64,000 nucleotides of DNA from Caballeronia pedi (GTDB lineage: Bacteria; Pseudomonadota; Gammaproteobacteria; Burkholderiales; Burkholderiaceae), in contig NZ_FCOE02000033.1 of NCBI RefSeq assembly GCF_001544915.2, positions 1 through 64,000 of the forward strand. Direction: 5' to 3'. Every line of letters begins with the position of its first letter. Within the stretch, counting starts at the first letter, position 1. The notes under the pieces were generated by a model. It searched no databases, was not told where the DNA came from, and saw only the letters and a list, made by a program, of their open reading frames with translations. Positions 35,632 to 44,267 of this stretch are shown in pieces. A program made the translations under genes and the position numbers.

Positions 35632-36404
35632 TGCGTGCGCTCCTTGGCGTTCTTCAGGCGCTGCTTCGCTTGCGGCCGGTTTTCCATCAGCGTGAGCACC
35701 ATGCCGACCGCCACGCCCACGAACACTGCCGCGAGCAGGCCGAGTTTGTACGGCCAGCCTTGCCACGCGAACGACAGCACGCCCGAAGCGAGCGCCGCCG
35801 CGATGAAGCGCACGGCCACCAGTTGCGGCACGATGATCGCGATGAAGGTCGCCACCATCGCGAAATCGAGTCCGAGCGCTTTCAGACCGGGGAACGCCGC
35901 ACCGAACAGCAGGCCGACGAGCGTCCACATCTGCCAGTTCAGATACATCGCGACGCCCGAGCCGAAGAAGTAGTGCGGGCCGATCTCGCCGGGCGGGCGC
36001 TTCTGATAGTGCGCATAGGCGACCGCGAAGACTTCGTCGGTGAGAACGCCAGCGAGCGCCCAGCGCCAGCGGCGCGGCAGATGCGCGACATAGGGCGCGA
36101 GCGTCGCCGAATAGAGCACGTGACGCAGATTGACGACGAATGTCGTCGCCAGGATGACGGCGAAGCTCGCATGCGATGCGATCAGCCCGACCGCGATGAA
36201 CTGCGCGGAGCCGGCGAACACGGCGAGCGACATCAACTGGCCGTGCCAGAGCGTGAGCGGACTGGCCGTGACGAGCGTGCCGAAGATCACGCCGAAGGGC
36301 GCAGCGCCGATCATCATCGGGATGGTGTCGCGGGCGCCGGCGGCGAATTCGCGCAAGGCCGAGTTGGACCGTTGCGCGGACGGTTGTGCGGGTGTTGCTT
36401 TCAA
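35628..36404 (-). CDS. azlC: AzlC-family permease
   Basis: The 258-residue inner-membrane protein has the AzlC pattern (GARDTIPMMIGAAPFGVIFG, FAGSAQFIAVGLI, NLRHVLYSATLAPYV, LTDEVFAVAY). It pairs with AzlD to export branched-chain amino acids. The start is a TTG at 36404, supported by a strong AGGAGGA site four bases upstream and overlapping the stop of the araC-type gene (TTGA). Confidence 0.92.
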   Translation of the reverse strand: MKATPAQPSAQRSNSALREFAAGARDTIPMMIGAAPFGVIFGTLVTASPLTLWHGQLMSLAVFAGSAQFIAVGLIASHASFAVILATTFVVNLRHVLYSATLAPYVAHLPRRWRWALAGVLTDEVFAVAYAHYQKRPPGEIGPHYFFGSGVAMYLNWQMWTLVGLLFGAAFPGLKALGLDFAMVATFIAIIVPQLVAVRFIAAALASGVLSFAWQGWPYKLGLLAAVFVGVAVGMVLTLMENRPQAKQRLKNAKERTQ

Positions 36405-37312
36405 GATGTCCTCCTATGGAAGCGAGGATACGCAAGACGCCGGTCCGGATGCTTGTACGTTCTTGCGCTTTCCCTTTGCTTCGCGCGCGTTCGGCGCCAG
36501 CGGCCGGGCGGCACGCCGAAGGTGCGTTTGAAATGACGCGTGAAATGGCTCTGATCGGTGAAGCCGCTCGCCGCCGCGACATCCGTCACGGAGGCGCCCG
36601 CGCGCAACGCCGGCAACGCGCGCACGATGCGCATCTGGTTGCGCCACGCGTGCGGCGCGAGACCGGTTTCGCGCGTGAACAGGCGCGCCGCGTGGAAGGT
36701 CGAAAGGCCGACCGTCTGCGCGAGTTCGGCGAGCGTGACCGGTTCGAGCAGATCGTCGGCGAGGCGGGATTTCATCGTCGCGACACGATTTGCGTCGGTG
36801 GCGAGGGGCGCGATGCCGGGGCGCGCCAGCGCGTGGCGGCCAAGCAGCGTCGTCACGGCATCGACGAGGGCCAGTTCCGCGGCGAGCGGATCGGCGCCGC
36901 TTTCCAGCAGCCGATGCGCGACGACCAGACGCCGCGCCAGATCGGCATCGCGAACGATATCGACCGGAAACCACGGCGACGACTCCGGACGGCCCGACAT
37001 ATCGCGCGCGAGATTTTCGACGAACGGCACCGGCAGATAGAACACGCGATAGCGCCAGCCCGCATCGACGGCGCGCGCGCCCGTATGCACTTCGCCGGGG
37101 TTGATGACCGGCACCGAGCCGGCCTCGGCGACGTGATGCGCGCCGCGATAGTCGTAACACTCCGCGCCCGCTTCGATCACGGGCACCGTGTAGGCGTCGT
37201 GCCAGTGCGGCGAGAACTCGTGATCGTAGTATTCGGCCGTCACCATGTCCGCGTCCGGCACGAGCGACGAGCGCCAGTAGTGTGCGGCATTGCGGAAACG
37301 GGCGGCGTTCAT
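36401..37312 (-). CDS. AraC-family transcriptional regulator
   Basis: The 303-residue protein has an N-terminal AraC-type cupin sensor (HWHDAYTVPVIEAGAECYDYRG, VINPGEVHTG) and a C-terminal double HTH (LAQTVGLSTFHAARLFTRETG, DVAAASGFTDQSHFTRHFKR). It is first in the coupled araC-azlC-azlD operon, so it probably controls the exporter in response to an amino acid or analogue (inference). Confidence 0.9.
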   Translation of the reverse strand: MNAARFRNAAHYWRSSLVPDADMVTAEYYDHEFSPHWHDAYTVPVIEAGAECYDYRGAHHVAEAGSVPVINPGEVHTGARAVDAGWRYRVFYLPVPFVENLARDMSGRPESSPWFPVDIVRDADLARRLVVAHRLLESGADPLAAELALVDAVTTLLGRHALARPGIAPLATDANRVATMKSRLADDLLEPVTLAELAQTVGLSTFHAARLFTRETGLAPHAWRNQMRIVRALPALRAGASVTDVAAASGFTDQSHFTRHFKRTFGVPPGRWRRTRAKQRESARTYKHPDRRLAYPRFHRRTS

Positions 37313-37386
37313 CGGTTGCGATTTCTGAGACAGGCGGAATCGCTCAGTTTACAACTTTGTTTCGCACCGGGCCGGACAGTTGGACG

Positions 37387-37863
37387 TTACTTCACCGGTA
37401 TGGTCGTGCCTTCGGGCACCGGCACGGCCGTCACGCTGTTTTTCGGGCTGCCGGTCGCGATCCGGTCGCTGTAGGTCATATAAACGAGCGTGTTGCGCTT
37501 CGCATCGACGATACGCACCACATGCAGCGTCTTGAAGATGAACGACATGCTGGCGGCGAACACGTCGCTCTTCTGCTTGAGCGGCTGCGCGATCTTGATC
37601 GGCCCGACCTGGCGGCAGGCGATCGACGCCTCGCTCGGATCTTCCGCGATGCCCAGCGTGCCTTTCACGCCGCCCGTGCGCGCCCGCGACACATAGCAGG
37701 TGACGCCCTGCACGAGCGGATCGTCGTACGCGTCGACGCTCACGCGGTCAGAACCGGTGAAACGGAAATTCGTGTTGACGCTGGCGATCTCCTCCGCGTG
37801 CGCGAGCGCCGCGCCGAAGAGAGTGGCAATCGATGCGGCGAGCGCGAGGACGGAGGGTTTCAT
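37387..37863 (-). CDS. creA: CreA family periplasmic protein
   Basis: The 158-residue protein has a signal peptide (MKPSVLALAASIATLFGAAL, cleavage near AHAEE) and the CreA body: DPLVQGVTCYVSRARTGGVKG, ASIACRQVGPI and SFIFKTLHVVRIVD. CreA proteins are conserved and of unknown function. Two ATGs six bases apart are possible; 37863 has proper spacing from GAAGG. Confidence 0.92.
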   Translation of the reverse strand: MKPSVLALAASIATLFGAALAHAEEIASVNTNFRFTGSDRVSVDAYDDPLVQGVTCYVSRARTGGVKGTLGIAEDPSEASIACRQVGPIKIAQPLKQKSDVFAASMSFIFKTLHVVRIVDAKRNTLVYMTYSDRIATGSPKNSVTAVPVPEGTTIPVK

Positions 37864-37879
37864 CGTCATCCTTCGGAAA

Positions 37880-37912
37880 AGAGAAAGGGCGTCGTATTGT
37901 ATCGACGCCCTA
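37880..37912 (-). terminator. Terminator of the small membrane peptide gene
   Basis: AGGGCGTCG (37886-37894) and CGACGCCCT (37903-37911) form a stem; on the reverse strand a T-rich tract follows. Confidence 0.7.
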
Positions 37913-37941
37913 GTTCTTTTGATGCATCGCCGCGCTGCCGG

Positions 37942-38016
37942 TCAATGAAAGATCAGATACAGAATCACGAGAACCACGACCGGTACGCCGAGCAGCCATC
38001 CGAGCAGATAAGGCAT
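37942..38016 (-). CDS. 24-residue membrane peptide
   Basis: A 24-codon frame encodes MPYLLGWLLGVPVVVLVILY followed by LIFH and a stop. It has an ideal AAGGAGG ribosome site five bases before the ATG and a terminator after it. The peptide is one hydrophobic helix with a short polar end, typical of small inner-membrane proteins. No gene covers this stretch on either strand. Function unknown. Confidence 0.7.
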   Translation of the reverse strand: MPYLLGWLLGVPVVVLVILYLIFH

Positions 38017-38146
38017 GTTGTCCTCCTTCGCGTGTTGTTTTCGACGATTTCAGTATCGCGAGGAAGTCCGCTGCACGTTAGCCGTGCACGTCCGAATTCT
38101 GTGTAGGTGTTGTCCTATCGAAATTTACAAAGAGTTTACGGATTCG

Positions 38147-38893
38147 TCATGCCATCAGACGGATTTTCTTCGCCGGGCGGTCGCGATACAGCGTGCGAAC
38201 GTAGTCGAGATGCGCACCCGCGCACTCGCGCGCCCGCGCCGGATCGCGCGCGACGATCGCATCGAAGATCGCGCGATGTTGCGCGAGCAGGTTTGCTTCG
38301 ACTTCGTCGTCGTAGTCGACGAGGCGGTGAGAGGTGAGCATCGACTCGCGAACGAGTTCGTTGAGCCCGTGCATCACGTGCGTGAGCGCGACGTTGTGCG
38401 TCGCGTCGGCGATCGCCAGATGGAACGCCGCATCCTTTTCGGCGATACGCGTGCTCTTTTCAGCGACGGCGCTCTGCAACGCATCGAACGCGGCAGCGAT
38501 TCGCGCAAGGTCGGCTTCGGTGGCGCGCTCGGCGGCGTAGGCGGTCGAGAGCGTTTCCAGGCCGTGGCGCAGTTCCAGCACGTCGGCGCTCGCGTCGGGT
38601 TGCTGTTCGAGCAGGGCCGCGAGCGGACGCGACACCAGCGGCGCCGTCACATCCGACACGACAAACCCGCCGCGTCCGGCCGCGCGGATGAAGCCGTCGG
38701 ATTCGAGCCGGATCAGCGCCTCGCGCAGCGACGGGCGCGACACGTTCAGTTGCTCGGCCAGATCGCGCTCGGCGGGCAGGCGCTGACCGGGCAGCAGCGT
38801 GCCGTTCGAGATGAGTTCGCGAATCTGCCCCGACACCACATCGGAGAGGCGCACGCGGGCATAGGAATGCGCCTGGACGGGCTGAAAAGTCAT
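38147..38893 (-). CDS. lldR: GntR/FadR-type regulator of lactate genes (LldR-like)
   Basis: The 248-residue protein has an N-terminal winged helix (about residues 10-75: LPAERDLAEQLNVSRPSLREAL, GRGGFVV) and an FCD ligand domain. Its divergent neighbours are the L-lactate oxidation genes lutABC, and a matching palindromic operator lies between. LldR represses lactate genes until L-lactate binds. The ATG at 38893 was taken; a GTG at 38944 is also open but would run close to the operator. Confidence 0.9.
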   Translation of the reverse strand: MTFQPVQAHSYARVRLSDVVSGQIRELISNGTLLPGQRLPAERDLAEQLNVSRPSLREALIRLESDGFIRAAGRGGFVVSDVTAPLVSRPLAALLEQQPDASADVLELRHGLETLSTAYAAERATEADLARIAAAFDALQSAVAEKSTRIAEKDAAFHLAIADATHNVALTHVMHGLNELVRESMLTSHRLVDYDDEVEANLLAQHRAIFDAIVARDPARARECAGAHLDYVRTLYRDRPAKKIRLMA

Positions 38894-38966
38894 CGTTCGA
38901 TGTGAATACAAGGATGGAGGCCTGGGATTGTCCGAGTTTGACACGAATCGAGCATCTCATTAAAGT

Positions 38967-38981
38967 CTTGGTCAGACCAAG
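38967..38981. promoter_or_regulatory. Putative LldR operator
   Basis: CTTGGTC-A-GACCAAG is a perfect 15-base palindrome of the TTGGTNNNACCAA kind bound by FadR-subfamily GntR regulators. It is 28 bases before lutA and 73 before the regulator gene. Confidence 0.75.
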
Positions 38982-39009
38982 CTTACCAAATTCCTCCCCT
39001 CGGATCGTC

Positions 39010-39753
39010 ATGAAAGTTGCCCTGTTCGTTCCCTGTTTCATCGACGCGTTCTATCCGCAGGTCGGCATCGCCACGCTGGAGTTGCTGGAACGGCTCGGCG
39101 TGGACGTCGACTATCCGCAGGATCAGACCTGCTGCGGCCAGCCGATGGCCAATAGCGGCGCGCACAAGGACGCCGCCGGCACCGAGCGCGTATTCGCACG
39201 CAATTTCGCCGATTACGACTACGTGGTCGGTCCGTCAGCGAGTTGCACGCATCACGTGCGCGAGCATTTCACCGCGATCGAGCAGACGAGCGCGGTGCAG
39301 AAGGTGCGTCGCAATACCTATGAACTCGTCGAATTTCTCCATGACGTGTTGAAGGTGCGCGAGTTTCCGTGGGCCGAGTTTCCGCACAGGATCGGGCTGC
39401 ACAACAGTTGCAGCGCGGTGCGGCATCTGCGCGAGACATCGAACTCGGAAGTCGCGGGTACGCCGTTTTCGAAGCCGCGCGCGTTGCTCGAAGGCGTGAA
39501 GGGCATAGAGTTCGTCACGCCCGCGCGTCCCGACGAGTGCTGCGGCTTCGGCGGGACGTTCTCGGTCACCGAGGCGGCCGTCTCCGTGCGAATGGGGCAG
39601 GACAAGGTGCGCGATCATGTCGGCGCGGGCGCGGAGTACATCGTGTCGGGCGACATGTCGTGTCTCATGCATCAGCAGGGCTGCGCCGAGCGCATGAAAG
39701 CCGATGCGAAGTTCATCCACATCGCGCAGGTTCTCAACGGAGCGCAGGGATGA
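39010..39753 (+). CDS. lutA: L-lactate oxidation protein LutA (LldE)
   Basis: The 247-residue protein has two CCG-type cysteine-rich domains (QTCCGQPMANSGAH near 37 and DECCGFGGTFSVTEAAVS near 175), as in LutA/LldE and heterodisulfide-reductase-like subunits. With LutB and LutC it oxidises L-lactate to pyruvate. The frame is open upstream but the ATG at 39010 gives family length. lutB overlaps its stop. Confidence 0.95.
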   Translation: MKVALFVPCFIDAFYPQVGIATLELLERLGVDVDYPQDQTCCGQPMANSGAHKDAAGTERVFARNFADYDYVVGPSASCTHHVREHFTAIEQTSAVQKVRRNTYELVEFLHDVLKVREFPWAEFPHRIGLHNSCSAVRHLRETSNSEVAGTPFSKPRALLEGVKGIEFVTPARPDECCGFGGTFSVTEAAVSVRMGQDKVRDHVGAGAEYIVSGDMSCLMHQQGCAERMKADAKFIHIAQVLNGAQG

Positions 39754-41153
39754 GCAAACTCGTGACTAAAACCGTTCGGATCGATCACGCGAAGGCGGCC
39801 GGGGCGTTTCTGCAGAAGACGGATCACGTCGCGTTCCACGACAAGCGTCTGTGGGACCTGCGCAGCAAGCGCGATGCGCAGGCGCACGGCATTCCCGAAT
39901 GGGAGGCGATGCGCGAGCTGGCATCGGGCATCAAGGAACATACGCTGTCCAATCTTGCCGATTACATCGCGCGGTTCATCGATCAGGCAGAGAAGAACGG
40001 TGTCGTCGTGCATTTTGCGGCGAATGCGCAGGAGCACAACGAACTCGTCTACACGCTGATGAGCGAGCGCGGCATGACATCGCTCGTGAAAAGCAAGTCG
40101 ATGCTCACCGACGAGTGCTACATGCGCGAGTATCTCGAACCGCGCGGCATCACGGTGATGGAAACCGATCTCGGCGAACGCATCCAGCAGCTCGATCATC
40201 AAGACCCGAGCCATATGGTCGTGCCGGCGGTGCACAAGCTGCGCGCGGATGTGGCGGAGCTCTTCGGCAAGACCATCGGCACCGATCCGAACAACAGCGA
40301 CATCCACTATCTCGCCGAAAGCCAGCGCATGAACACGCGGCCGTACTTCGTGCGCGAGAAGACGGCGGGCATGACCGGCTGCAACTTCGCGGTTGCGGAG
40401 ACGGGCACGGTCGTCGTGTGCACGAACGAAGGCAATGCGGATCTCTCCGCGAACGTGCCGCCGCTGCATATCGCGTCGATCGGCATCGAAAAGATCATTC
40501 CGACGATCGCCGATCTCGGCGTGTTCGTACGCATGCTGTCGCGCAGCGCGCTCGGCTCGCCGATCACGCAATACACGTCGCACTTTCGCGCGCCGCGTCC
40601 GGGCACGGAGATGCACTACATCCTCGTCGACAACGGCCGCTCCGAGCGGCTCGCGATGGACGACTTCTGGTATTCGCTCAAATGCATCCGCTGCGGCGCG
40701 TGCATGAATACTTGTCCGGTGTATCGGCGCAGCGGCGGGCTGTCCTATGGCGGCACGTATTCCGGGCCGATCGGCGCGATCATCAATCCGACCCATGATC
40801 TGAAGCGCTACAGCGCGCTGCCGTTCGCATCGACGATGAACGGCAGTTGCACGAACGTGTGTCCCGTGAAGGTGAACATCCACGAACAGATCTACAAGTG
40901 GCGCGAGGTGATCGCGGACAAGCACGAAGTGCCGTTCGTGAAGCAGGAAGTCCTGAAGATGGCGGGGCGGCTGCTCGCGAGTCCGACGCTGTATCGCGCG
41001 ACGGTCGCATCGCTCGGCGGCGCGTTGAAGCGTCTGCCCAACTTCGTGCTGTACAACCCGCTCAATATCTGGGGGCGTCAGCGCGACTTGCCCGAAGCGC
41101 CCGCCGAGACTTTTCACGAGTGGTACAAGAAGAACCGCAAGGCTGAGAAATGA
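39750..41153 (+). CDS. lutB: L-lactate oxidation iron-sulfur protein LutB (LldF)
   Basis: The 467-residue protein has an N-terminal LUD domain (VVHFAANAQEHNELVYTLM ... GCNFAVAETGTVVV) and a ferredoxin-like part with CIRCGACMNTCPVYRR and CTNVCPVKV binding iron-sulfur clusters. The ATG overlaps the lutA stop (ATGA) and lutC overlaps its end, so the three are translationally coupled. Confidence 0.96.
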   Translation: MSKLVTKTVRIDHAKAAGAFLQKTDHVAFHDKRLWDLRSKRDAQAHGIPEWEAMRELASGIKEHTLSNLADYIARFIDQAEKNGVVVHFAANAQEHNELVYTLMSERGMTSLVKSKSMLTDECYMREYLEPRGITVMETDLGERIQQLDHQDPSHMVVPAVHKLRADVAELFGKTIGTDPNNSDIHYLAESQRMNTRPYFVREKTAGMTGCNFAVAETGTVVVCTNEGNADLSANVPPLHIASIGIEKIIPTIADLGVFVRMLSRSALGSPITQYTSHFRAPRPGTEMHYILVDNGRSERLAMDDFWYSLKCIRCGACMNTCPVYRRSGGLSYGGTYSGPIGAIINPTHDLKRYSALPFASTMNGSCTNVCPVKVNIHEQIYKWREVIADKHEVPFVKQEVLKMAGRLLASPTLYRATVASLGGALKRLPNFVLYNPLNIWGRQRDLPEAPAETFHEWYKKNRKAEK

Positions 41154-41731
41154 CGACTCGCGAAGCTTTTCTGTCGAAGATCCGCGCGGCGCAGCCCGCA
41201 CCGCGCCCGCGCCCCGAGGTGCCGCTCTTTCCGACGCCCGAAGGCGATCTGAAGGCGCGCTTCACGGCCGCGCTCATCGCGATGGGCGGCACGTGCGTCG
41301 ACGCCGCCGGCCTGAACGACGTGAACGCGTTGCTGGCTGCGCGCTTCCCCGATGCGAAGGTGATCGCCTCGGCCGTGCCGGGCATCGACGGCACGCGGCC
41401 GCTCGCGCCCGACACCGTGCCGGCGTCGCTTCAGGATGTCGATGTGGGCGTCGTGCGAGGGCGCTTCGGCGTCGCTGAAACCGGCTCGGTGTGGTTCAGC
41501 GAGCAAGAGTACATCGTGAACTCGGTCGGCTATCTGTCGCAGCATCTCGTCGTGCTGCTCGATCCGGCGCTGCTCGTCGAGGGCTTGCAGCAGGTGTATC
41601 GACGGGCCGATTTCACATCGGCGCGCTATGCGGTGCTCGTGACGGGACCGTCCGCGACGGCGGATATCGAAGGCGTGTTGATTCGCGGCGCGCAGGGCGT
41701 GCGCTCGCTGACCGTCGTGTGGCTGGCGTGA
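41150..41731 (+). CDS. lutC: L-lactate oxidation protein LutC (LldG)
   Basis: The 193-residue protein is a LUD-domain LutC (MTTREAFLSKIRAAQP; VRGRFGVAETGSVWF; VTGPSATADIEGVLIRG). It completes the LutABC complex. A second, longer LUD protein is encoded at 44268. A terminator follows. Confidence 0.94.
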   Translation: MTTREAFLSKIRAAQPAPRPRPEVPLFPTPEGDLKARFTAALIAMGGTCVDAAGLNDVNALLAARFPDAKVIASAVPGIDGTRPLAPDTVPASLQDVDVGVVRGRFGVAETGSVWFSEQEYIVNSVGYLSQHLVVLLDPALLVEGLQQVYRRADFTSARYAVLVTGPSATADIEGVLIRGAQGVRSLTVVWLA

Positions 41732-41768
41732 AACTTCGGAATGATGCGTTGAAGCAGAAACAGAAACA

Positions 41769-41798
41769 AAAAAGCCCAGTCGCATGACTGGGCTTTTT
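41769..41798. terminator. Bidirectional terminator between lutC and the tRNA-Asn genes
   Basis: AAAGCCCAGTC and GACTGGGCTTT form a near-perfect stem with A and T runs on either side, serving lutC forward and the tRNAs in reverse. Confidence 0.85.
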
Positions 41799-41810
41799 GA
41801 CAGGAGCTTT

Positions 41811-41886
41811 TGGCTCCCCGACCTGGGCTCGAACCAGGGACCTACGGATTAACAGTCCGGCGCTCTACCGACTGAGCTATCGGGGA
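41811..41886 (-). tRNA. tRNA-Asn (GTT), copy 1 (distal)
   Basis: The 76-base reverse-strand sequence folds as a tRNA with a 7-pair acceptor stem (TCCCCGA/TCGGGGA), anticodon loop CTGTTAA with anticodon GTT, the GGTTCGAGCC T-arm, and an encoded CCA. Identical to the next two copies. Confidence 0.97.
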
Positions 41887-41911
41887 ACAACTACACATCT
41901 GCAACTGAAAT

Positions 41912-41938
41912 AAAAAACCCAGCCGATTAACTGGGTTC
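41912..41938 (-). terminator. Terminator-like hairpin between tRNA copies 1 and 2
   Basis: On the reverse strand AACCCAG and CTGGGTT pair around a short loop and are followed by T. It recurs in the next spacer. Confidence 0.6.
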
Positions 41939-41964
41939 TTTTGAAACCGACTTGCTGGAGTTTT

Positions 41965-42040
41965 TGGCTCCCCGACCTGGGCTCGAACCAGGGACCTACG
42001 GATTAACAGTCCGGCGCTCTACCGACTGAGCTATCGGGGA
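41965..42040 (-). tRNA. tRNA-Asn (GTT), copy 2
   Basis: Identical to copy 1, in the same orientation, exactly 154 bases further on. Anticodon GTT; CCA encoded. Confidence 0.97.
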
Positions 42041-42065
42041 ACAACTACACATCTGCAACTGAAAT

Positions 42066-42092
42066 AAAAAACCCAGCCGATTAACTGGGTTC
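42066..42092 (-). terminator. Terminator-like hairpin between tRNA copies 2 and 3
   Basis: Same AACCCAG/CTGGGTT hairpin with T tract as in the previous spacer, shifted by 154 bases. Confidence 0.6.
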
Positions 42093-42118
42093 TTTTGAAA
42101 CCGACTTGCTGGAGTTTT

Positions 42119-42194
42119 TGGCTCCCCGACCTGGGCTCGAACCAGGGACCTACGGATTAACAGTCCGGCGCTCTACCGACTGAGCTATCGGGGA
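42119..42194 (-). tRNA. tRNA-Asn (GTT), copy 3 (promoter-proximal)
   Basis: Third identical copy, 154 bases from copy 2, and the first to be transcribed from the promoter at 42217-42245. Anticodon GTT; CCA encoded. Confidence 0.97.
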
Positions 42195-42216
42195 ACATCT
42201 ACAGCAGAGAAGCGAA

Positions 42217-42245
42217 ATTATAGGGGGCCACGATTACCGTGTCAA
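42217..42245 (-). promoter_or_regulatory. Consensus sigma-70 promoter of the tRNA-Asn array
   Basis: On the reverse strand a perfect TTGACA and a perfect TATAAT are separated by 17 bases, about 22 bases before tRNA copy 3. A GC-rich run precedes the -10 box. Confidence 0.9.
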
Positions 42246-42310
42246 CGCTCAATCTTCATTGGATAAGCATTTTTTGCAAACCGTAACAACGCGCAATGCG
42301 ACAGCCCGAA

Positions 42311-42634
42311 TCAACGCTCGAGCAGATTCAGCTTGTCCTTCACGTCCTTGAATTCGTCCGCTTCGGGCAGCGAGCCCTTCGTCTTCGTGATGCTCGGCCA
42401 GTTACGCGCGAGGTCGGCGTTCAGCTCGGTGAAATGCTGCTGGTCGCCGGGCACGTCTTCTTCGGCGTAAATTGCATTGACCGGGCACTCGGCCACGCAG
42501 ACGGCGCAGTCGATGCACTCGTCCGGATCGATCGCGAGAAAGTTGGGACCTTCGCGGAAGCAATCCACCGGGCACACGTCCACGCAATCGGTGTACTTGC
42601 ACTTGATGCAGCTTTCGGTCACAACGTGAGTCAT
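42311..42634 (-). CDS. fdxA: 7Fe ferredoxin
   Basis: The 107-residue protein has two cluster motifs: Cys9, Cys12, Cys17, Cys21 and Cys25 in the first half (CIKCKYTDCVDVCPVDC) and Cys40, Cys43, Cys46 and Cys50 in the second. This is the 3Fe-4S/4Fe-4S FdxA type common in proteobacteria. It carries electrons in the cytoplasm; partners are not shown. AGGAG precedes the ATG. Confidence 0.96.
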   Translation of the reverse strand: MTHVVTESCIKCKYTDCVDVCPVDCFREGPNFLAIDPDECIDCAVCVAECPVNAIYAEEDVPGDQQHFTELNADLARNWPSITKTKGSLPEADEFKDVKDKLNLLER

Positions 42635-42931
42635 TCAGGCTCCTGCATGCGGAATTCGTGGGGGCGGCGCCCTGGGCGGCTACATGGGCCGGGAGGTGCG
42701 CGTGCCGAAACGCATATTGTAGCGTAACGATAAAAGCGGGCGCGAGCCGCGCGACGCCCCCTTTATATCGATTCGTGATGTATGTATGCGCGGCTTCGTA
42801 AAAGGGTGAGGCATGGGTCATGCCGTCGCGCGCATTCGGGTAACATGGCCCCAAAGGCATGAAGGCGCGCGCGAGCCAAAGGCACGAGGCAAAGCGCGCG
42901 GTCAATTCGCGTGGATGTTCCAGTCAGAACC

Positions 42932-44122
42932 ATGATCATCAATTCGCTGCTCGACACCGACCTCTACAAGTTCACCATGATGCAGGTCGTCCTGCATCAC
43001 TTTCCCGCGGCGCACGTCGAATATCGCTTCCGTTGCCGCACGCCGAACGTCGATCTCGTGCCGTACATCGACGAGATTCGCGACGAGATTCGTCAGCTCT
43101 GCAATTTGCGCTTCAGGGAAGAGGAACTGGATTATCTGCGGCGCATGCGGTTCATGAAGAGCGACTTCATCGATTTCCTCGCGCTCTTTCATCTGAACGA
43201 GAAGTCCATCCGCATCGCGCCGTCGCCGAAGAAAAACGGCGAAATCGATATCGAGATCGAAGGGCCGTGGCTGCACACGATTCTCTTCGAGATCCCGGTG
43301 CTCGCGATCGTCAACGAGGTCTATTTTCGCAACACGCAGCGCAAACCGGAGTACGAAACCGGCCGCGAGCGCCTGCGCGAGAAGATCAAGCTGCTCGCCA
43401 CGCCGCCCGAATACTCGGACTGCAAGATCGCCGATTACGGCACGCGCCGCCGCTTTTCGGGGCAGTGGCACGAGGAAGTCGTGCTGACGTTGAAGGAGAG
43501 GCTCGGCGCGCAGTTCGCCGGCACCAGCAACGTCTTCTACGCGATGAAGCACGGCCTGCGGCCGCTCGGCACGATGGCGCACGAATACTTGCAGGCGTGT
43601 CAGGCGTTAGGTCCGCGCCTGCGCGACTCGCAGATCTTCGGCTTCGAGATGTGGGCGAAAGAATATCGCGGCGACCTCGGGATCGCGCTGTCGGATGTCT
43701 ACGGCATGAAGGCGTTCCTGCGCGACTTCGATATGTACTTCTGCAAGCTGTTCGACGGCGCGCGCCACGATTCCGGCGATCCCTTCGACTGGGGCGAACG
43801 CCTCATCCGGCATTACGAGGATAATCGCTGCGATCCGCGCACGAAGGTGCTGGTCTTTTCCGATGCGCTCGACATCCCCCGGGTGCTGCAGTTGTACGAG
43901 CGCTTCCGCGGGCGCTGTCAGCTGGCGTTCGGCGTCGGCACGAATCTCACCAACGACCTCGGCTATCAGCCGCTGCAGATCGTCGTCAAGATGGTCCGCT
44001 GCAACGGACAGCCGGTCGCGAAGCTGTCGGATTCGCCCGGCAAGAACATGTGCGACGACAAGGCGTACCTCGCGTATCTGCGTCAGGTGTTCGGCATCGA
44101 GCAGCCGGTAGGCGACGACTGA
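42932..44122 (+). CDS. pncB: Nicotinate phosphoribosyltransferase
   Basis: The 396-residue enzyme starts MIINSLLDTDLYKFTMMQ, the typical PncB opening, and has DYGTRRRFSGQWHEEVV, GTSNVFYAMKHGLRPLGTMAHE and ARHDSGDPFDWGER, which form the nicotinate/PRPP site. It makes nicotinate mononucleotide in NAD salvage. A GTG seven codons upstream is open; the ATG matches the family. Divergent from fdxA. Confidence 0.95.
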   Translation: MIINSLLDTDLYKFTMMQVVLHHFPAAHVEYRFRCRTPNVDLVPYIDEIRDEIRQLCNLRFREEELDYLRRMRFMKSDFIDFLALFHLNEKSIRIAPSPKKNGEIDIEIEGPWLHTILFEIPVLAIVNEVYFRNTQRKPEYETGRERLREKIKLLATPPEYSDCKIADYGTRRRFSGQWHEEVVLTLKERLGAQFAGTSNVFYAMKHGLRPLGTMAHEYLQACQALGPRLRDSQIFGFEMWAKEYRGDLGIALSDVYGMKAFLRDFDMYFCKLFDGARHDSGDPFDWGERLIRHYEDNRCDPRTKVLVFSDALDIPRVLQLYERFRGRCQLAFGVGTNLTNDLGYQPLQIVVKMVRCNGQPVAKLSDSPGKNMCDDKAYLAYLRQVFGIEQPVGDD

Positions 44123-44267
44123 TCCATTGTCTGCGCGCGCGTTCGTGCATTCGGCCTATGCCACTCGGCTGAGGTTCATGCGCGAAGGGCGCTGGCTATA
44201 ATTCGGACGCGTCGTGGATCAATCCGGCGCGCACGAATCTCAAGCACGCAATCACGAGGACGGCACC

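Larger units (their letters stand above)
41811..42194 (-). repeat. 154-bp tandem tRNA-Asn array
   Basis: The tRNA plus its spacer repeats with a period of exactly 154 bases; the two spacers (41887-41964 and 42041-42118) appear identical. Recent unequal crossing-over is the simple explanation. Confidence 0.92.

Noticed and set aside
41811..42194. Possible CRISPR-like array because of regular identical repeats
   Set aside because: The units are tRNA-Asn genes with identical spacers; a CRISPR array would have differing spacers.
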